Shown here in pieces: positions 37,001-44,877 of a DNA stretch of 64,000 nucleotides (its first letter is position 1; each line of letters opens with the position of its first letter). A model generated the notes under the pieces. That model worked only from the letters and a program-made list of their open reading frames with translations, was not told where the DNA came from and did no database searches. Origin of the DNA: JAGQPD01 sp020426865 (GTDB lineage Bacteria; Planctomycetota; Planctomycetia; Pirellulales; Pirellulaceae). The position numbers and the translations under genes were made by a program. The stretch spans positions 124,001 through 188,000 of the forward strand of contig JAWKTN010000003.1 in assembly GCA_041399065.1 (NCBI GenBank), given 5' to 3'.

Positions 37001-37542
37001 GCTTTTGTGGCAGGGTTTTCGACAATCCGATCGAGGTGTTTGACGAAACGATCCTGCAGCCGGAGAAGCAGGATGCGCCGGCGTTTTACCAGGGCATTCG
37101 CTACATTTGCGATGCCCAACGCTCGGTCGCTCAGCGTTACTTCGAGGATGGCACGATCGAGGAAATGTGTCCGCCCCTGCAAGCGGTCCTGGCGATTATG
37201 GCTCATGGCAATTGGAAAGGGCACGACGTCCATGATCCCGTCGTGCGCGAGATGTTTACTTTGCCGTCGATGCTTGAAAGCAAGTGGTATCGGCAGCGGT
37301 TGCACACGAAGCAACAGCGCGACATTAAGCTTTGGCATCAGCACCTGCAATATCTGGACGACTTCATGCAGCGCGCCAGCCACGTCGCCGAGACGAAGCG
37401 TCTGCAGCTGGACGAGCGACGTGCATATGCGGCAGCGGAATTGAAGCGTGCCAAGAGCGCCGACTATGTTACATCTCTAGTAGGTTATCTCGGCGCCGAC
37501 CCTATGTCGACCGGAGACACTGCAGATGAAGTTTATCGATAA
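34057..37542 (+). CDS. 1161-aa cytosolic protein, candidate PPi-type PEP carboxykinase-like enzyme
   Basis: 1161 residues with no signal peptide or membrane segment. The clearest motif is a P-loop-like HKPCTVSGGGKSEISKSL near residues 485-503; other compact blocks are RFFAPGGLVSNLDF, GHTGCVILAPQMLGY and YNPLHYQELPELFMDL. Length (about 1150) and a Gly-rich phosphate loop recall the pyrophosphate-dependent PEP carboxykinases of Entamoeba and propionibacteria, which interconvert PEP and oxaloacetate using PPi. This assignment is from memory and tentative; otherwise an unassigned large kinase-fold enzyme. Its end overlaps the convergent DUF362 gene by 41 bp. Confidence 0.5.
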   Translation: MITKLQQALGTTEAGEAATSRDEMLRHIGLQMKAASLPIPRSLAADQMLELADALLANYQEKARILLDERSPADARIETFLRHHFADLDLSPRLRLPHQTLILDRHGMGRELSLPIHGESFRNDMLSSYRLKNGVLHNPRHDRRTTAGTFHIAEGGMPIPGDKRAVPKRVFAKLFQIAINPPRDLLRLPFTSEEPEQSHTFVSLYLRPIVCPEVPGITPQKSMEIRFFAPGGLVSNLDFVESIFGNAGDPLTPENDAGLDVEHWTGHTGCVILAPQMLGYTKKELGLPHYDDATQRRRNDSMCWRDEGELYNDGQPFKISCRTDEGVVITLIADNYYGYCKKEVKTQISYAANLYGNVEEEHAGGAVAYPTYNLGDQFQANSKRYNGRTFADVARDYADFIDVKPEGYGVDRNFPNLIYIPEDAFATLQSQRVMWTRDGIPHAIPLLPGNVYMAPSGYKLTMEKHPAAPTWRIVGQLAEGVYCHKPCTVSGGGKSEISKSLLSYMHYGPIFVADWQDDLQAVQKVLDYDFSTRWRHDSPRRPDYTRRPSRPIMGPERSLGSVIKLLSPSAEYTDEYNQFLRTLPIHLYAILLIIKRFDQPDWRDHFGVDIINGHPGHELKFQRRKLVGSYLRVGFYTHQAWRTYKLRQDFLPATKVQREDDISASMVVPTERLASRPPDTRAGSCKFVENCEYRFYQRPDDAIHRGFDVQAEADLAGPNNFISNFEPLTREDVARMAEYVADFDAFSPPMQELLRSMLESDDHNYVVCSANPRNVGGVPSKNPRYLQNRPDLVDRFTPYVSRRGAQLFRALAANAPVHVPVHAVLMGRRNNPPDTEKGIRSLAVYNPLHYQELPELFMDLICSLTGKSPSTTGFGSEGALTKGPFNSLRTAADLNAALVSHILTGLAGFSTPAGHIGPNVQVDHDISLLIPEIWCRLTPEERDPRFLIEDGCLEPLHDFPFDGHTVPVSRLGYRMTARFLRRFCGRVFDNPIEVFDETILQPEKQDAPAFYQGIRYICDAQRSVAQRYFEDGTIEEMCPPLQAVLAIMAHGNWKGHDVHDPVVREMFTLPSMLESKWYRQRLHTKQQRDIKLWHQHLQYLDDFMQRASHVAETKRLQLDERRAYAAAELKRAKSADYVTSLVGYLGADPMSTGDTADEVYR

Positions 37543-38590
37543 CATAGAACGGATCATAGCACGCCTGTAGTGTGTCACCTCGCTGGACGATACTCCGTTC
37601 GGCGATCGGCCCCAACCGTCGATTCGCCAGCTTCAGATAATTCATGCGATCTGGCGCCAAACCAATGGCTCTGGCCAGGGTGGCGTCCAGTGCGGTGGCG
37701 TTGGTGGAAATGCCGATCAGCCCGGCCTCCTTGGCGGAACCCATGATCGGTCCGTCTCCCTCCATGGCCACAATTCCATCAACGATGCCGATCATCGGAG
37801 GGAGCGAGGCATTGATATCGAAGATCGTTTCCGGGATGCCCGCATGATGCAGCACATTCTTCGGCCACCCGTAGACGATTCCCGGGATCACCCCATACAT
37901 ATTTTTGAGTGCAGCCGTCATGCCCACCCAGTGATGACATTTTAATTTCGGAATCGAGACGATGAGGTCTGCCGTGGCAACACTGAGCGGAAAGTAGAAT
38001 CCGTCGAGCTTACTGGCGCGCCCCCGATTTCGCACCCACCGTACGTCCTCGTAGTTGAGATCGGCGAATGAGAGCTTTTCCTGGACGAGCGCTTCGCGGA
38101 CACCGGATTCCTCCACCGCCATCTCGGTGTCTCTAATGTGCCCGGGTGCTTCCCCGACCGTCACTCTCGCACCCCACGCTCGGAAAACATCGGCTGCCGC
38201 CACAATCACCGCGGGATGGGTCGTGATCTGTGGGGCACTGCGCAGCGGTTCCACCAGGTTTGGCTTGATCAGCACGCGTTTTCCCTGGAGCGATTCGGGC
38301 TGCAACCCGGTTGCCAGCAGCCCGTCACGAATGGTGCGAGTCAAATCTTGGTCGTAGCGTTGGTTACCGGCCAGAAACACTGGCGTTTGCGGTCGGGACT
38401 GCCACCCCAACCAGGCAAGACCCGCGGTAGCCAGAGCCGACGCGCCACCTACTAACAGAGCGCGGCGGTCGCACTGCAGAGAGCCGTCGGACGGCCCGTC
38501 GTGCCGTGTCGTGTCGTCATGGGCCGTCGTTGACGGGACTGACGCCATTGAAGGAATTGGCGATGTCTGACATTGTTGTGTTTTGAACAT
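37502..38590 (-). CDS. DUF362 domain protein with Tat-like signal
   Basis: 362 residues. A twin-Arg-like leader (DRRALLVGGASALATAGLA, about 40-60) suggests export. The DUF362 core is clear: GKRVLIKPNLVEP, THPAVIVAAADVFRAWGARV, SIPKLKCHHWVGMTAALKNMYG and GIVDGIVAMEGDGP. Function of the family is unknown; some members bind Fe-S clusters or link to cofactor chemistry. It begins 34 bp after the cyclase-fold gene, so the two probably share a transcript. Start is MFKTQ at 38590. Confidence 0.82.
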   Translation of the reverse strand: MFKTQQCQTSPIPSMASVPSTTAHDDTTRHDGPSDGSLQCDRRALLVGGASALATAGLAWLGWQSRPQTPVFLAGNQRYDQDLTRTIRDGLLATGLQPESLQGKRVLIKPNLVEPLRSAPQITTHPAVIVAAADVFRAWGARVTVGEAPGHIRDTEMAVEESGVREALVQEKLSFADLNYEDVRWVRNRGRASKLDGFYFPLSVATADLIVSIPKLKCHHWVGMTAALKNMYGVIPGIVYGWPKNVLHHAGIPETIFDINASLPPMIGIVDGIVAMEGDGPIMGSAKEAGLIGISTNATALDATLARAIGLAPDRMNYLKLANRRLGPIAERSIVQRGDTLQACYDPFYVIDKLHLQCLRST

Positions 38591-38624
38591 GGCAGTATAC
38601 AATCGGGAACTCGTCAGGGAGGAA

Positions 38625-39515
38625 TCACGGATTTGGTCTTGAGGATATCGTTTGAGGAAAGACGGGGATCTGTTCGTAAAGATCAGTGACAACCACCAGC
38701 GAAGCTCGATACGCCGACCATGCAAAGGTATCATTTGATCGTTGCCAGGCAGTCTCCAAAGCGGATTGCCAATAAGCGGGACGGCGTTGATGCGCTGCCA
38801 GGCCCAGCAGTGCAAACGAAAGAGACGCCACCGTAGTTCGAGGGTCAACGGAGCGTTCCAAGTAGCCGAGCGACTTCGCCACGCGATCTTGAACGGTTGG
38901 CTCTGGAGACGATTCACCGGCGAGCGCCAACAGGGCCAAGCCCGATGGTTGCACATGGGGACGGAGGACGTTTCCCAAGACGGAGGTATTGCCGTAGTTG
39001 CAACCACCGTCGGGGAGGAGTCGGTCCTTTAGCAAGCGAACGCCTTCGCGTGTTCGCCAATGATCCCCATATCCCGCCGCTTTGAGCGCCAACACCGCCA
39101 GCGCCGTCGGCTCGACCCAGCTGCTCGTGTCGGAAACCCAGGCCCAGCCGGTGATTTCGCTATCGTGGCCGAAGTTAGGATGTTTGGGGCGTGATTTACC
39201 TTGATTGGCCAATAGCGAGGCAACGCCACGATCGATTGCCGCACGCGCGGGCATGTTGGAATTCAAGCAGGCGAGGAGGGCGAGGCTTGTGGTCCAAACG
39301 GAGTTTTCGCCGTGGGGATTACTCGGCCAACTACCGTCGTTCTTTTGTTGATTGAGTAGCCAACGGCGAGCGGTATCGGCTGGGGCGAACAGACCAGCGG
39401 CAGTCAGCGCAATTGTGGCCCATGCCGTAGGCTCAACTGCCGGCGACGCATTGTTGCCATAACCACAGATAGGGTTGGCAGCGATCCGTTGCGGTATACC
39501 ACTGAGGGCTGACAT
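38625..39515 (-). CDS. Prenyltransferase/squalene-cyclase-repeat (alpha/alpha barrel) protein
   Basis: 296 residues with repeated helical pairs and QW-like motifs: LLNQQKNDGSWPSNP, SSWVEPTALAVLALKAAGYG, LLPDGGCNYGN and VQPSGLALLALAG. This is the terpene-cyclase/prenyltransferase-like fold, but the DXDD catalytic motif of squalene-hopene cyclase is not seen, so it is probably not a cyclase. Upstream partner of the DUF362 gene; a joint role is inferred. Confidence 0.75.
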   Translation of the reverse strand: MSALSGIPQRIAANPICGYGNNASPAVEPTAWATIALTAAGLFAPADTARRWLLNQQKNDGSWPSNPHGENSVWTTSLALLACLNSNMPARAAIDRGVASLLANQGKSRPKHPNFGHDSEITGWAWVSDTSSWVEPTALAVLALKAAGYGDHWRTREGVRLLKDRLLPDGGCNYGNTSVLGNVLRPHVQPSGLALLALAGESSPEPTVQDRVAKSLGYLERSVDPRTTVASLSFALLGLAAHQRRPAYWQSALETAWQRSNDTFAWSAYRASLVVVTDLYEQIPVFPQTISSRPNP

Positions 39516-39769
39516 TCTAACGCCTCTGACTCCGCGAGCATTCCTTCAGTGCCCGGAAAGAAAAAACGGGACAGGCAAAGATAGCTCACAGCGGATGCAA
39601 TATTGAGACTACAAAAACTGACATCTCCGAAGTCGTTGGTAAACGGACCGATGACCGAATATGCGGGTCGTAGCAGTTTTAGCGAGAGCGGGTGGGAGGC
39701 AACTGGTAAAACCGAGGCAATCGGCGTCAAAGATTCTCCAACACTCAATCACAACTTTGTCGCTTCAAT
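39516..39769. other. Gap between the divergent cyclase-fold gene and the Tad leader
   Basis: About 250 bp. Nothing recognisable on either strand. Confidence 0.4.
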
Positions 39770-39797
39770 TTGACATTGCCACTTTCTGACATAGGTT
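39770..39797 (+). promoter_or_regulatory. Candidate sigma-70-type promoter for the flp leader
   Basis: A perfect -35 TTGACA (39770-39775), 16-bp spacer and a weak -10 TAGGTT (39792-39797), about 50 bp before the riboswitch. Suggestive only. Confidence 0.35.
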
Positions 39798-39850
39798 TTT
39801 AGTGACGGATGATGCGAAAGCATGATTCGTTTGCCTGCAAATCTCATCCT

Positions 39851-39940
39851 CGATAAAGGCAACTCGGTCCTAGACCGAGACGCAAAGCCAAGGGCCGATG
39901 CCGCAAGGAAACTTGAGTCATGGGTAGCCTGGTTGCCGAA
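39851..39940 (+). promoter_or_regulatory. Cyclic di-GMP-I (GEMM) riboswitch
   Basis: Matches the GEMM-I core in order: AAAGGCAACTCGG, a short hairpin closed by CTCGG/CCGAG, the invariant GACGCAAAGCC, AGGGCC, a variable stem with tetraloop-receptor-like sequence, ATGGGTAGCC and closing TGGTTGCCG. GGCAAC pairs with GTTGCC. It lies 214 bp upstream of flp on the same strand. Family knowledge: these aptamers bind c-di-GMP and control motility, pilus and biofilm genes. Confidence 0.88.
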
Positions 39941-39953
39941 AGGGTGCCACGTG

Positions 39954-39975
39954 GTCGCGCTAACAACAGCGCGAC
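39954..39975 (+). promoter_or_regulatory. Hairpin after the riboswitch, possible expression platform
   Basis: Perfect 8-bp stem GTCGCGCT / AGCGCGAC with loop AACAAC, 14 bp past the aptamer. No U-run follows, so control may be by Rho or another mechanism rather than simple intrinsic termination. Confidence 0.4.
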
Positions 39976-40153
39976 TGTGGTCGCAGCCGCAAGGCAGAAC
40001 ATTTGGGAGATGAGACAACTAGGTGTATGTTTGGCCCAACGTCTCGAACAGTTGGCAGGCAACCATTCGGCACCGCCGGATGTCAGTCGAGAGGTTGGCA
40101 ACTTTACTTAGATGCGAATCGCTAGTCGATCGCATGGTTTTGGAGGAATTCCC

Positions 40154-40333
40154 ATGAAGAGTTTTGCAAAGAAGATCGGTCGTTTTCTGGCATCGGAAGA
40201 TGGCCCAACCGCAGTTGAATACGCCGTTATGTTGGCGTTGATCGTGATCGTCTGCTTGACGGCGATTACGTCGATCGGCACCAACGCCAACAGCACGTTC
40301 AGCGACGTTGCTGACCAGCTGGGCGGCAGCTAA
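40154..40333 (+). CDS. flp: Flp-family major pilin
   Basis: 59 residues. Short leader ending SEDG, then PTAVEYAVMLALIVIVC: prepilin cleavage after Gly with Glu5-Tyr6 in the mature pilin, the Flp signature. GGAGG lies 7 bases before the ATG at 40154. It should be processed by the prepilin peptidase two genes on and assembled by the Tad machine. Preceded by the c-di-GMP riboswitch and followed by a hairpin that probably lowers downstream expression. Confidence 0.95.
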   Translation: MKSFAKKIGRFLASEDGPTAVEYAVMLALIVIVCLTAITSIGTNANSTFSDVADQLGGS

Positions 40334-40386
40334 TGCAACCCACCGCGTGGCCATGGCCATGCGCGATGTTAACCGAACAAATCGCC

Positions 40387-40417
40387 CCCTCGGCTCCCCT
40401 TTGTGGGGTGCCGGGGG
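40387..40417 (+). terminator. Strong hairpin after flp (attenuator or terminator)
   Basis: A 12-bp stem with one mismatch: CCCTCGGC-T-CCCC / GGGG-T-GCCGGGGG, loop TTTGT, then TTGATTT. The T-run is short, so partial termination, giving more flp than machinery transcripts, is likely. Confidence 0.6.
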
Positions 40418-40483
40418 TTGATTTACAGGCGGAGACCGAGACCGCCAACGAGGCTACTGTAAAACACACGGAAAAGACGTCCC

Positions 40484-40594
40484 ATGTATTCGCTGATACC
40501 CAACGAAATGATCGCCGCCGCGGCACAGCTCATCTGTATCGCCTCCACGGCTTTTCTAGCATTGATCAGTTATGTGATGACCATGAGGACATAG
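40484..40594 (+). CDS. 36-aa single-span membrane protein within the tad locus
   Basis: Starts MYSLIPNEMIAAAAQ and continues with a hydrophobic helix (LICIASTAFLALISYV) to MTMRT and a TAG stop. GGAAAAG lies upstream. Between flp and the peptidase gene, same strand. Could be a small pilus accessory or assembly peptide; unrecognised. Confidence 0.5.
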   Translation: MYSLIPNEMIAAAAQLICIASTAFLALISYVMTMRT

Positions 40595-40645
40595 CAACAT
40601 TCAAGGAGTGTCTCGCAAGGGGCACCACGAGCGGGAGAGAAAGCG

Positions 40646-41212
40646 ATGGAATTACTTGCCACAATGGGGACATCACCGATGGAAAATTTGGCGGTCTGGG
40701 TAGTGACGGTGACATTGATAGTCGCCGCAGTCATTGACGGTATCCAGTTGAAGGTACCCAATTGGCTGACCTTTCCGTTCATCATCACCGGATGGGTGTA
40801 CAGCGGAGTCGTATTCGGCTGGGAAGGGCTCGGTTGGAGCCTGTTGGGGACGGTTGTCGGTCTTGGGCTGCTGTTGGTCCCCTATTCCATTGGCGGGATG
40901 GGTGCTGGCGACGTGAAATTGCTCGCGGGTGTGGGAGCATGGATCCATGCCACACACACCTTCTATTCATTTGGTTTTTCGGCGGTGATTGGAGCGATTT
41001 TGGCAGTCGGCATGGTGCTTTACCGCAAGGCTTGGCGCAAGCATGCAACACAATTCGTGGCGATTGTCAACGAGATCACGACAATTCGCGATCCCAACAA
41101 GCTGTCAGAGATAGCAGCCAAGCGCAAAAGCTCAATGTTACTACTGCCATACGGCATTCCGATTGCCATTGGCACTATCGTATATTTTGCCTGGGAAGGA
41201 ATGTTGATCTGA
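40646..41212 (+). CDS. tadV: A24 prepilin peptidase (TadV/CpaA)
   Basis: 188 residues, 5-6 membrane helices. Both catalytic Asp motifs are present: VIDGIQLKVPNW and GGMGAGDVKLLA (GxGD). Lacks the N-terminal methylase domain, as expected for TadV. It removes leaders of Flp and TadE-type pseudopilins. GGGAG lies upstream of the ATG. Confidence 0.94.
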   Translation: MELLATMGTSPMENLAVWVVTVTLIVAAVIDGIQLKVPNWLTFPFIITGWVYSGVVFGWEGLGWSLLGTVVGLGLLLVPYSIGGMGAGDVKLLAGVGAWIHATHTFYSFGFSAVIGAILAVGMVLYRKAWRKHATQFVAIVNEITTIRDPNKLSEIAAKRKSSMLLLPYGIPIAIGTIVYFAWEGMLI

Positions 41213-41260
41213 GTTCCGGCAATCGGGTTGCCTGGCATTCAGGGAGAATAGGGGACTTGT

Positions 41261-41725
41261 ATGGCTCGCCAAACATCAAAATGCATCGGGTCGGTGCTAC
41301 TGCAACTGAAGAACGGTCGGCGAAACCGCCGAAGAACCAGACTAGGGGCAGCTGCCGTTGAGTTCGCAATCGTTGCGCCGATCTTTATTCTGCTGGTATT
41401 CGGCATGATCGAGTACGGGCGAATGGTGATGGTGCAGCAAGTGATCACCAATGCTTCCCGAGAAGGTGCCCGCGTCGCGGTCGTAGACGGATCAACGACG
41501 ACGACGGTGGAGGACACGGTGGATGACTTTATGGTTAGTGCCAACATTACCGGTTACGACGTGGTGGTTACACCGGATCCGCCTGCCGATGCCGGATATG
41601 GCGAATCGGTAAGTGTTACGGTTTCAGTGCCATTTAGTCAAGTCAGCTGGCTTCCATCGCCAATGTATTTGGGGGGAACTCAGATGACGTCGACAACCGT
41701 CATGCGCCGCGAGAGTTCGCAATAG
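41261..41725 (+). CDS. tadE: TadE-family pseudopilin
   Basis: 154 residues. Arg-rich leader, then RLGAAAVEFAIVAPIFILL (cleavage after Gly, Glu5), one membrane helix, and a soluble C-terminal domain containing ITNASREGARVAVV as in TadE. A minor pseudopilin required for Flp assembly. Confidence 0.93.
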   Translation: MARQTSKCIGSVLLQLKNGRRNRRRTRLGAAAVEFAIVAPIFILLVFGMIEYGRMVMVQQVITNASREGARVAVVDGSTTTTVEDTVDDFMVSANITGYDVVVTPDPPADAGYGESVSVTVSVPFSQVSWLPSPMYLGGTQMTSTTVMRRESSQ

Positions 41726-41864
41726 ACAAGTAGGAAGCCAACGACGTGTCGAACGTAGCATTGGAGATGCGGGCGATTGACACTTCGCGAAACACACAGT
41801 GAGAAGCCAAACAGGGTCCCGAGGAAGAGTGACCACTGGCATTAAACGCCAGAAAGGGTAGTTC

Positions 41865-42944
41865 ATGCGTCCCAAATCAATCATCTTGATCGTTGTCGCC
41901 TTGGGGTGTGGCCTGATCGCGTCGATTGGCATTAGCCAGGTGATCGAGCGCCGGACAGGCGAAGTTGCACCGCAAGTTGAAACGGGGCCCATCTTCGTGG
42001 CTGTTTCGAATATTGCCATCAATGAGAAGTTGAGTTCTCAGCACGTGCGGCTGGAGGAGTGGCCGTTGGATAAGATTCCCGAGGGCGCCGTCTCACAGCT
42101 GGAAGATCTGGAAGAGAAATATACTCGGTCCCGCATGTACGAAGGGGAACCGATTCTGATGGCGAAGCTGACCGACAGGTTGGAAAACCCAACGGTAAAT
42201 ATCCCGTCTGGCTATCGCGTGATGCCGGTCAAAGTCAGCGCCGACACAGTAGCGGGTGGGCTCGTCAACCCGGGTGACCATGTGGACGTGATTGTCTACG
42301 TCAAGTCGCTGAGTGGTCGCCCACCGCGATCGCAGACGATCTTGCAGAATGTGACCGTTTTCGCGGTTGACACGCGAGTTGAACGGGAGACGGACGAAGA
42401 AGGGGTCGCCACGCAGGCGCGCACCGTTTCGGTGCTATTGAAGCCTCGCGACGTGGAACGGCTATCGCTGGCAGCGGAATTAGGGCGGATTCGTCTCTCG
42501 CTACGGAGCCCGGACGACCAGGAAGTAGAAGACATTGACGACGAATCGACAGCCGCTGACATCCTGGCAACGACCGATGGCAGCGAAAAGGGCTCCGGTC
42601 AATCGTCGACCAATTCGTCACAAGACATGTCACCGATGATGACTCCCAATGCGTTAAGTTTCCTGCAGCAGCTGCAGGGTGGAACGCCGGCTACGGGTGG
42701 CGACGAAATCCGCATGGATGTCGTAACGCCATCGGGAGTGGAGACGTTAGTATGGCGTGACCGAAACAAGTTACCAGAGTCACAATCTGGTATGAATTCC
42801 CCTGGTGGGGCTGGACCCGGCCCCTCATTCCCAGGGGGTAATAGCGGGATTCCTGGTCCCGACGGCGCAGCTGACCCGGCTGATGTTTTGCCACCAGGAC
42901 AACCGAACCTTTTGGAGCCTGCACCGAAGGGCAACAGTCTCTAG
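41865..42944 (+). CDS. cpaB: Flp pilus assembly protein CpaB/RcpC
   Basis: 359 residues: N-terminal membrane anchor (IILIVVALGCGLIASIGIS), SAF domain (FVAVSNIAINEKLSSQHV), then MPVKVSADTVAGGLVNPGDHVDVIV, the RcpC/CpaB hallmark. The C-terminal 100 residues are Pro/Gly/Ser-rich. A periplasmic protein thought to help the secretin gate or bind peptidoglycan. Confidence 0.93.
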   Translation: MRPKSIILIVVALGCGLIASIGISQVIERRTGEVAPQVETGPIFVAVSNIAINEKLSSQHVRLEEWPLDKIPEGAVSQLEDLEEKYTRSRMYEGEPILMAKLTDRLENPTVNIPSGYRVMPVKVSADTVAGGLVNPGDHVDVIVYVKSLSGRPPRSQTILQNVTVFAVDTRVERETDEEGVATQARTVSVLLKPRDVERLSLAAELGRIRLSLRSPDDQEVEDIDDESTAADILATTDGSEKGSGQSSTNSSQDMSPMMTPNALSFLQQLQGGTPATGGDEIRMDVVTPSGVETLVWRDRNKLPESQSGMNSPGGAGPGPSFPGGNSGIPGPDGAADPADVLPPGQPNLLEPAPKGNSL

Positions 42945-43001
42945 AACCCATTACTTCGAGGACCGACGGATCGGGACTCGCCAATTGAAGGAAGTACACG
43001 G

Positions 43002-44825
43002 ATGTACCCAATGCAACGGACTTCAGCGCATCCCGCGCGGCTGGCAATCCTCAGTGTGTTCGCCGTCATCCTCGCCGGTTCGGCAGCAACTGCCCAACTG
43101 AACACGATCGGCAACTCGGTCAACTTCAAGGTCGATACTGCCAACCAACGACTGGAGATGGTCGTTGGCAGCAGTCGCATCCTTACGCTGGACGAAGACA
43201 TTCCGCGAATGCTCGTCAGCAATCAGGATGTCGTCCGCGTCGCGCCTTTGTCGCCCAATCAGATTCAGTTGGCGGCACTCAAACCGGGTGTGGCACAGGT
43301 CAATCTGTGGACGAAATCGGGCGAAATCCGCTCCGTGGACGTGATCATCTTTGGTGACGCTCGCCAGCTCGAACTAGTTCTGCAATCGGAGTTTCCTAAC
43401 GCCGCAATCCGTGTCCGCCCCTTGGCCAATTCGGTGATCCTCTCGGGGTTCGTCGAACAGGGAGACTCGGTGGACCGAATTGTGCAAGTCGCCGAAGACT
43501 ATTACCCGAAGGTCATCAACCACATTAAGGTCGGCGGGGTTCAACAAGTCGCCTTGCATGTGAAGGTAATGGAAGTTAGCCGTACCAAACTCCGCAGCTT
43601 GGGGTTCGACTGGGGGAACATCAATGGCGGCGATTTCATCATTCAGGGGGCATCGGGACTGGTTTCCCCGGGATCGTCGGGCGCGGGGGGCATCGTGGGT
43701 ACGGGTGCCGACACGATTCGCTTTGGGGTGGTCGACGGCAACGACGGTTTCTTTGGATTCGTCGACGCCCTCCGGAGGAATAATCTCGTCAAGGTCCTTG
43801 CCGAGCCGACATTGACCACGGTGAGTGGTCGTCCGGCACGATTCATTTCTGGCGGTGAATTCCCGATTCTGGTGCCACAGGCGCTGAACTCGATCACGAT
43901 CCAGTACAAGGAATTCGGCACGGCGTTAGATTTCGTCCCGATCGTTTTGGGCAACGGGAATATCCGCTTGGAAGTCCGTCCGGAGGTCAGCGAAATCGAT
44001 AATTCACGCGGCGTCAGTGCCAACGGTACGACTGTGCCGGGGCTTCGCAAACGGACGGTCGATACGGCCGTGGAGATGCGGGCGGGGCAAACACTGGCGT
44101 TGGCCGGGTTGATACAAACGCGAGTCGAGTCAGAGAATCGGGGTGTCCCGTGGCTGGCAGACCTTCCGTGGGCCGGGGCGGCGTTCCGCCGAGTCCAGGA
44201 AACGATCAACGAAGTGGAATTGCTGGTTTTGGTACGCCCCGAGCTTGTCGATGCTCTGGATGGCTGTGATGTGCCACAATACGGTCCTGGTGAACAGACC
44301 GAGTCACCTAAGGACATCGACCTGTTCTTCCGTGGATATTTGGAAGTCCCCGTCTGCAATACTCCCCAAAGCTGCTTCAGCAAGACCTTGGTGGGGCCGG
44401 CTGCGGCACCTGGTGGCCTGTTGATGGGCAACAACATGCCGGTGCAGAACGGCGCTGGATATGCAGCATCACCGGCGACGACGGGGGAAGCGTCGAGCGG
44501 GCAATCGTACGAGTCCTATCCAGTCAACAACTACTCAACTGGCAACTATGATACCGGTGGTGCGGATAACAACGTTCCTGCTTACGGCAACCCAAGTACG
44601 GACTATACGGCTCCGTACGGTGCGCAGAATGACCAGAATGCCTTGCCCCCTGGTGCATCGTATGGAACAGAACCATACGGCCAAACCTACGGGGCAGCCA
44701 CGGTAGCTCGATCGAGCAGTAACGGGGGACAAAGCTACCCGCAGAACCGTTACAACCAAGGAGGATCGAGCGAGTTTAAGCCGGAACTTCTCGGACCGAG
44801 CGGTTATGACAAGCTAGACTATTGA
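43002..44825 (+). CDS. cpaC: Tad secretin (CpaC/RcpA)
   Basis: 607 residues: signal peptide (about 10-30, ending ATA), N-domain and BON-like region, secretin domain with VKVMEVSRTKLRSLGFDWG, FISGGEFPILVPQ, LEVRPEVSEID, AGQTLALAGLIQTR and ELLVLVRPELVDAL. The C-terminal 170 residues are low-complexity (Gly, Tyr, Asn, Ser, Gln), longer than in classical CpaC. Forms the outer-membrane channel for the Flp pilus. Confidence 0.95.
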   Translation: MYPMQRTSAHPARLAILSVFAVILAGSAATAQLNTIGNSVNFKVDTANQRLEMVVGSSRILTLDEDIPRMLVSNQDVVRVAPLSPNQIQLAALKPGVAQVNLWTKSGEIRSVDVIIFGDARQLELVLQSEFPNAAIRVRPLANSVILSGFVEQGDSVDRIVQVAEDYYPKVINHIKVGGVQQVALHVKVMEVSRTKLRSLGFDWGNINGGDFIIQGASGLVSPGSSGAGGIVGTGADTIRFGVVDGNDGFFGFVDALRRNNLVKVLAEPTLTTVSGRPARFISGGEFPILVPQALNSITIQYKEFGTALDFVPIVLGNGNIRLEVRPEVSEIDNSRGVSANGTTVPGLRKRTVDTAVEMRAGQTLALAGLIQTRVESENRGVPWLADLPWAGAAFRRVQETINEVELLVLVRPELVDALDGCDVPQYGPGEQTESPKDIDLFFRGYLEVPVCNTPQSCFSKTLVGPAAAPGGLLMGNNMPVQNGAGYAASPATTGEASSGQSYESYPVNNYSTGNYDTGGADNNVPAYGNPSTDYTAPYGAQNDQNALPPGASYGTEPYGQTYGAATVARSSSNGGQSYPQNRYNQGGSSEFKPELLGPSGYDKLDY

Positions 44826-44877
44826 TATTTTCAAGCAGACGATGTAGCCACCCCACAAGATGTTCTGGTAATTAGCA

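Noticed and set aside
40333..40737. 134-codon frame overlapping the flp end and peptidase start
   Set aside because: It crosses the post-flp hairpin and overlaps two better genes in other frames.
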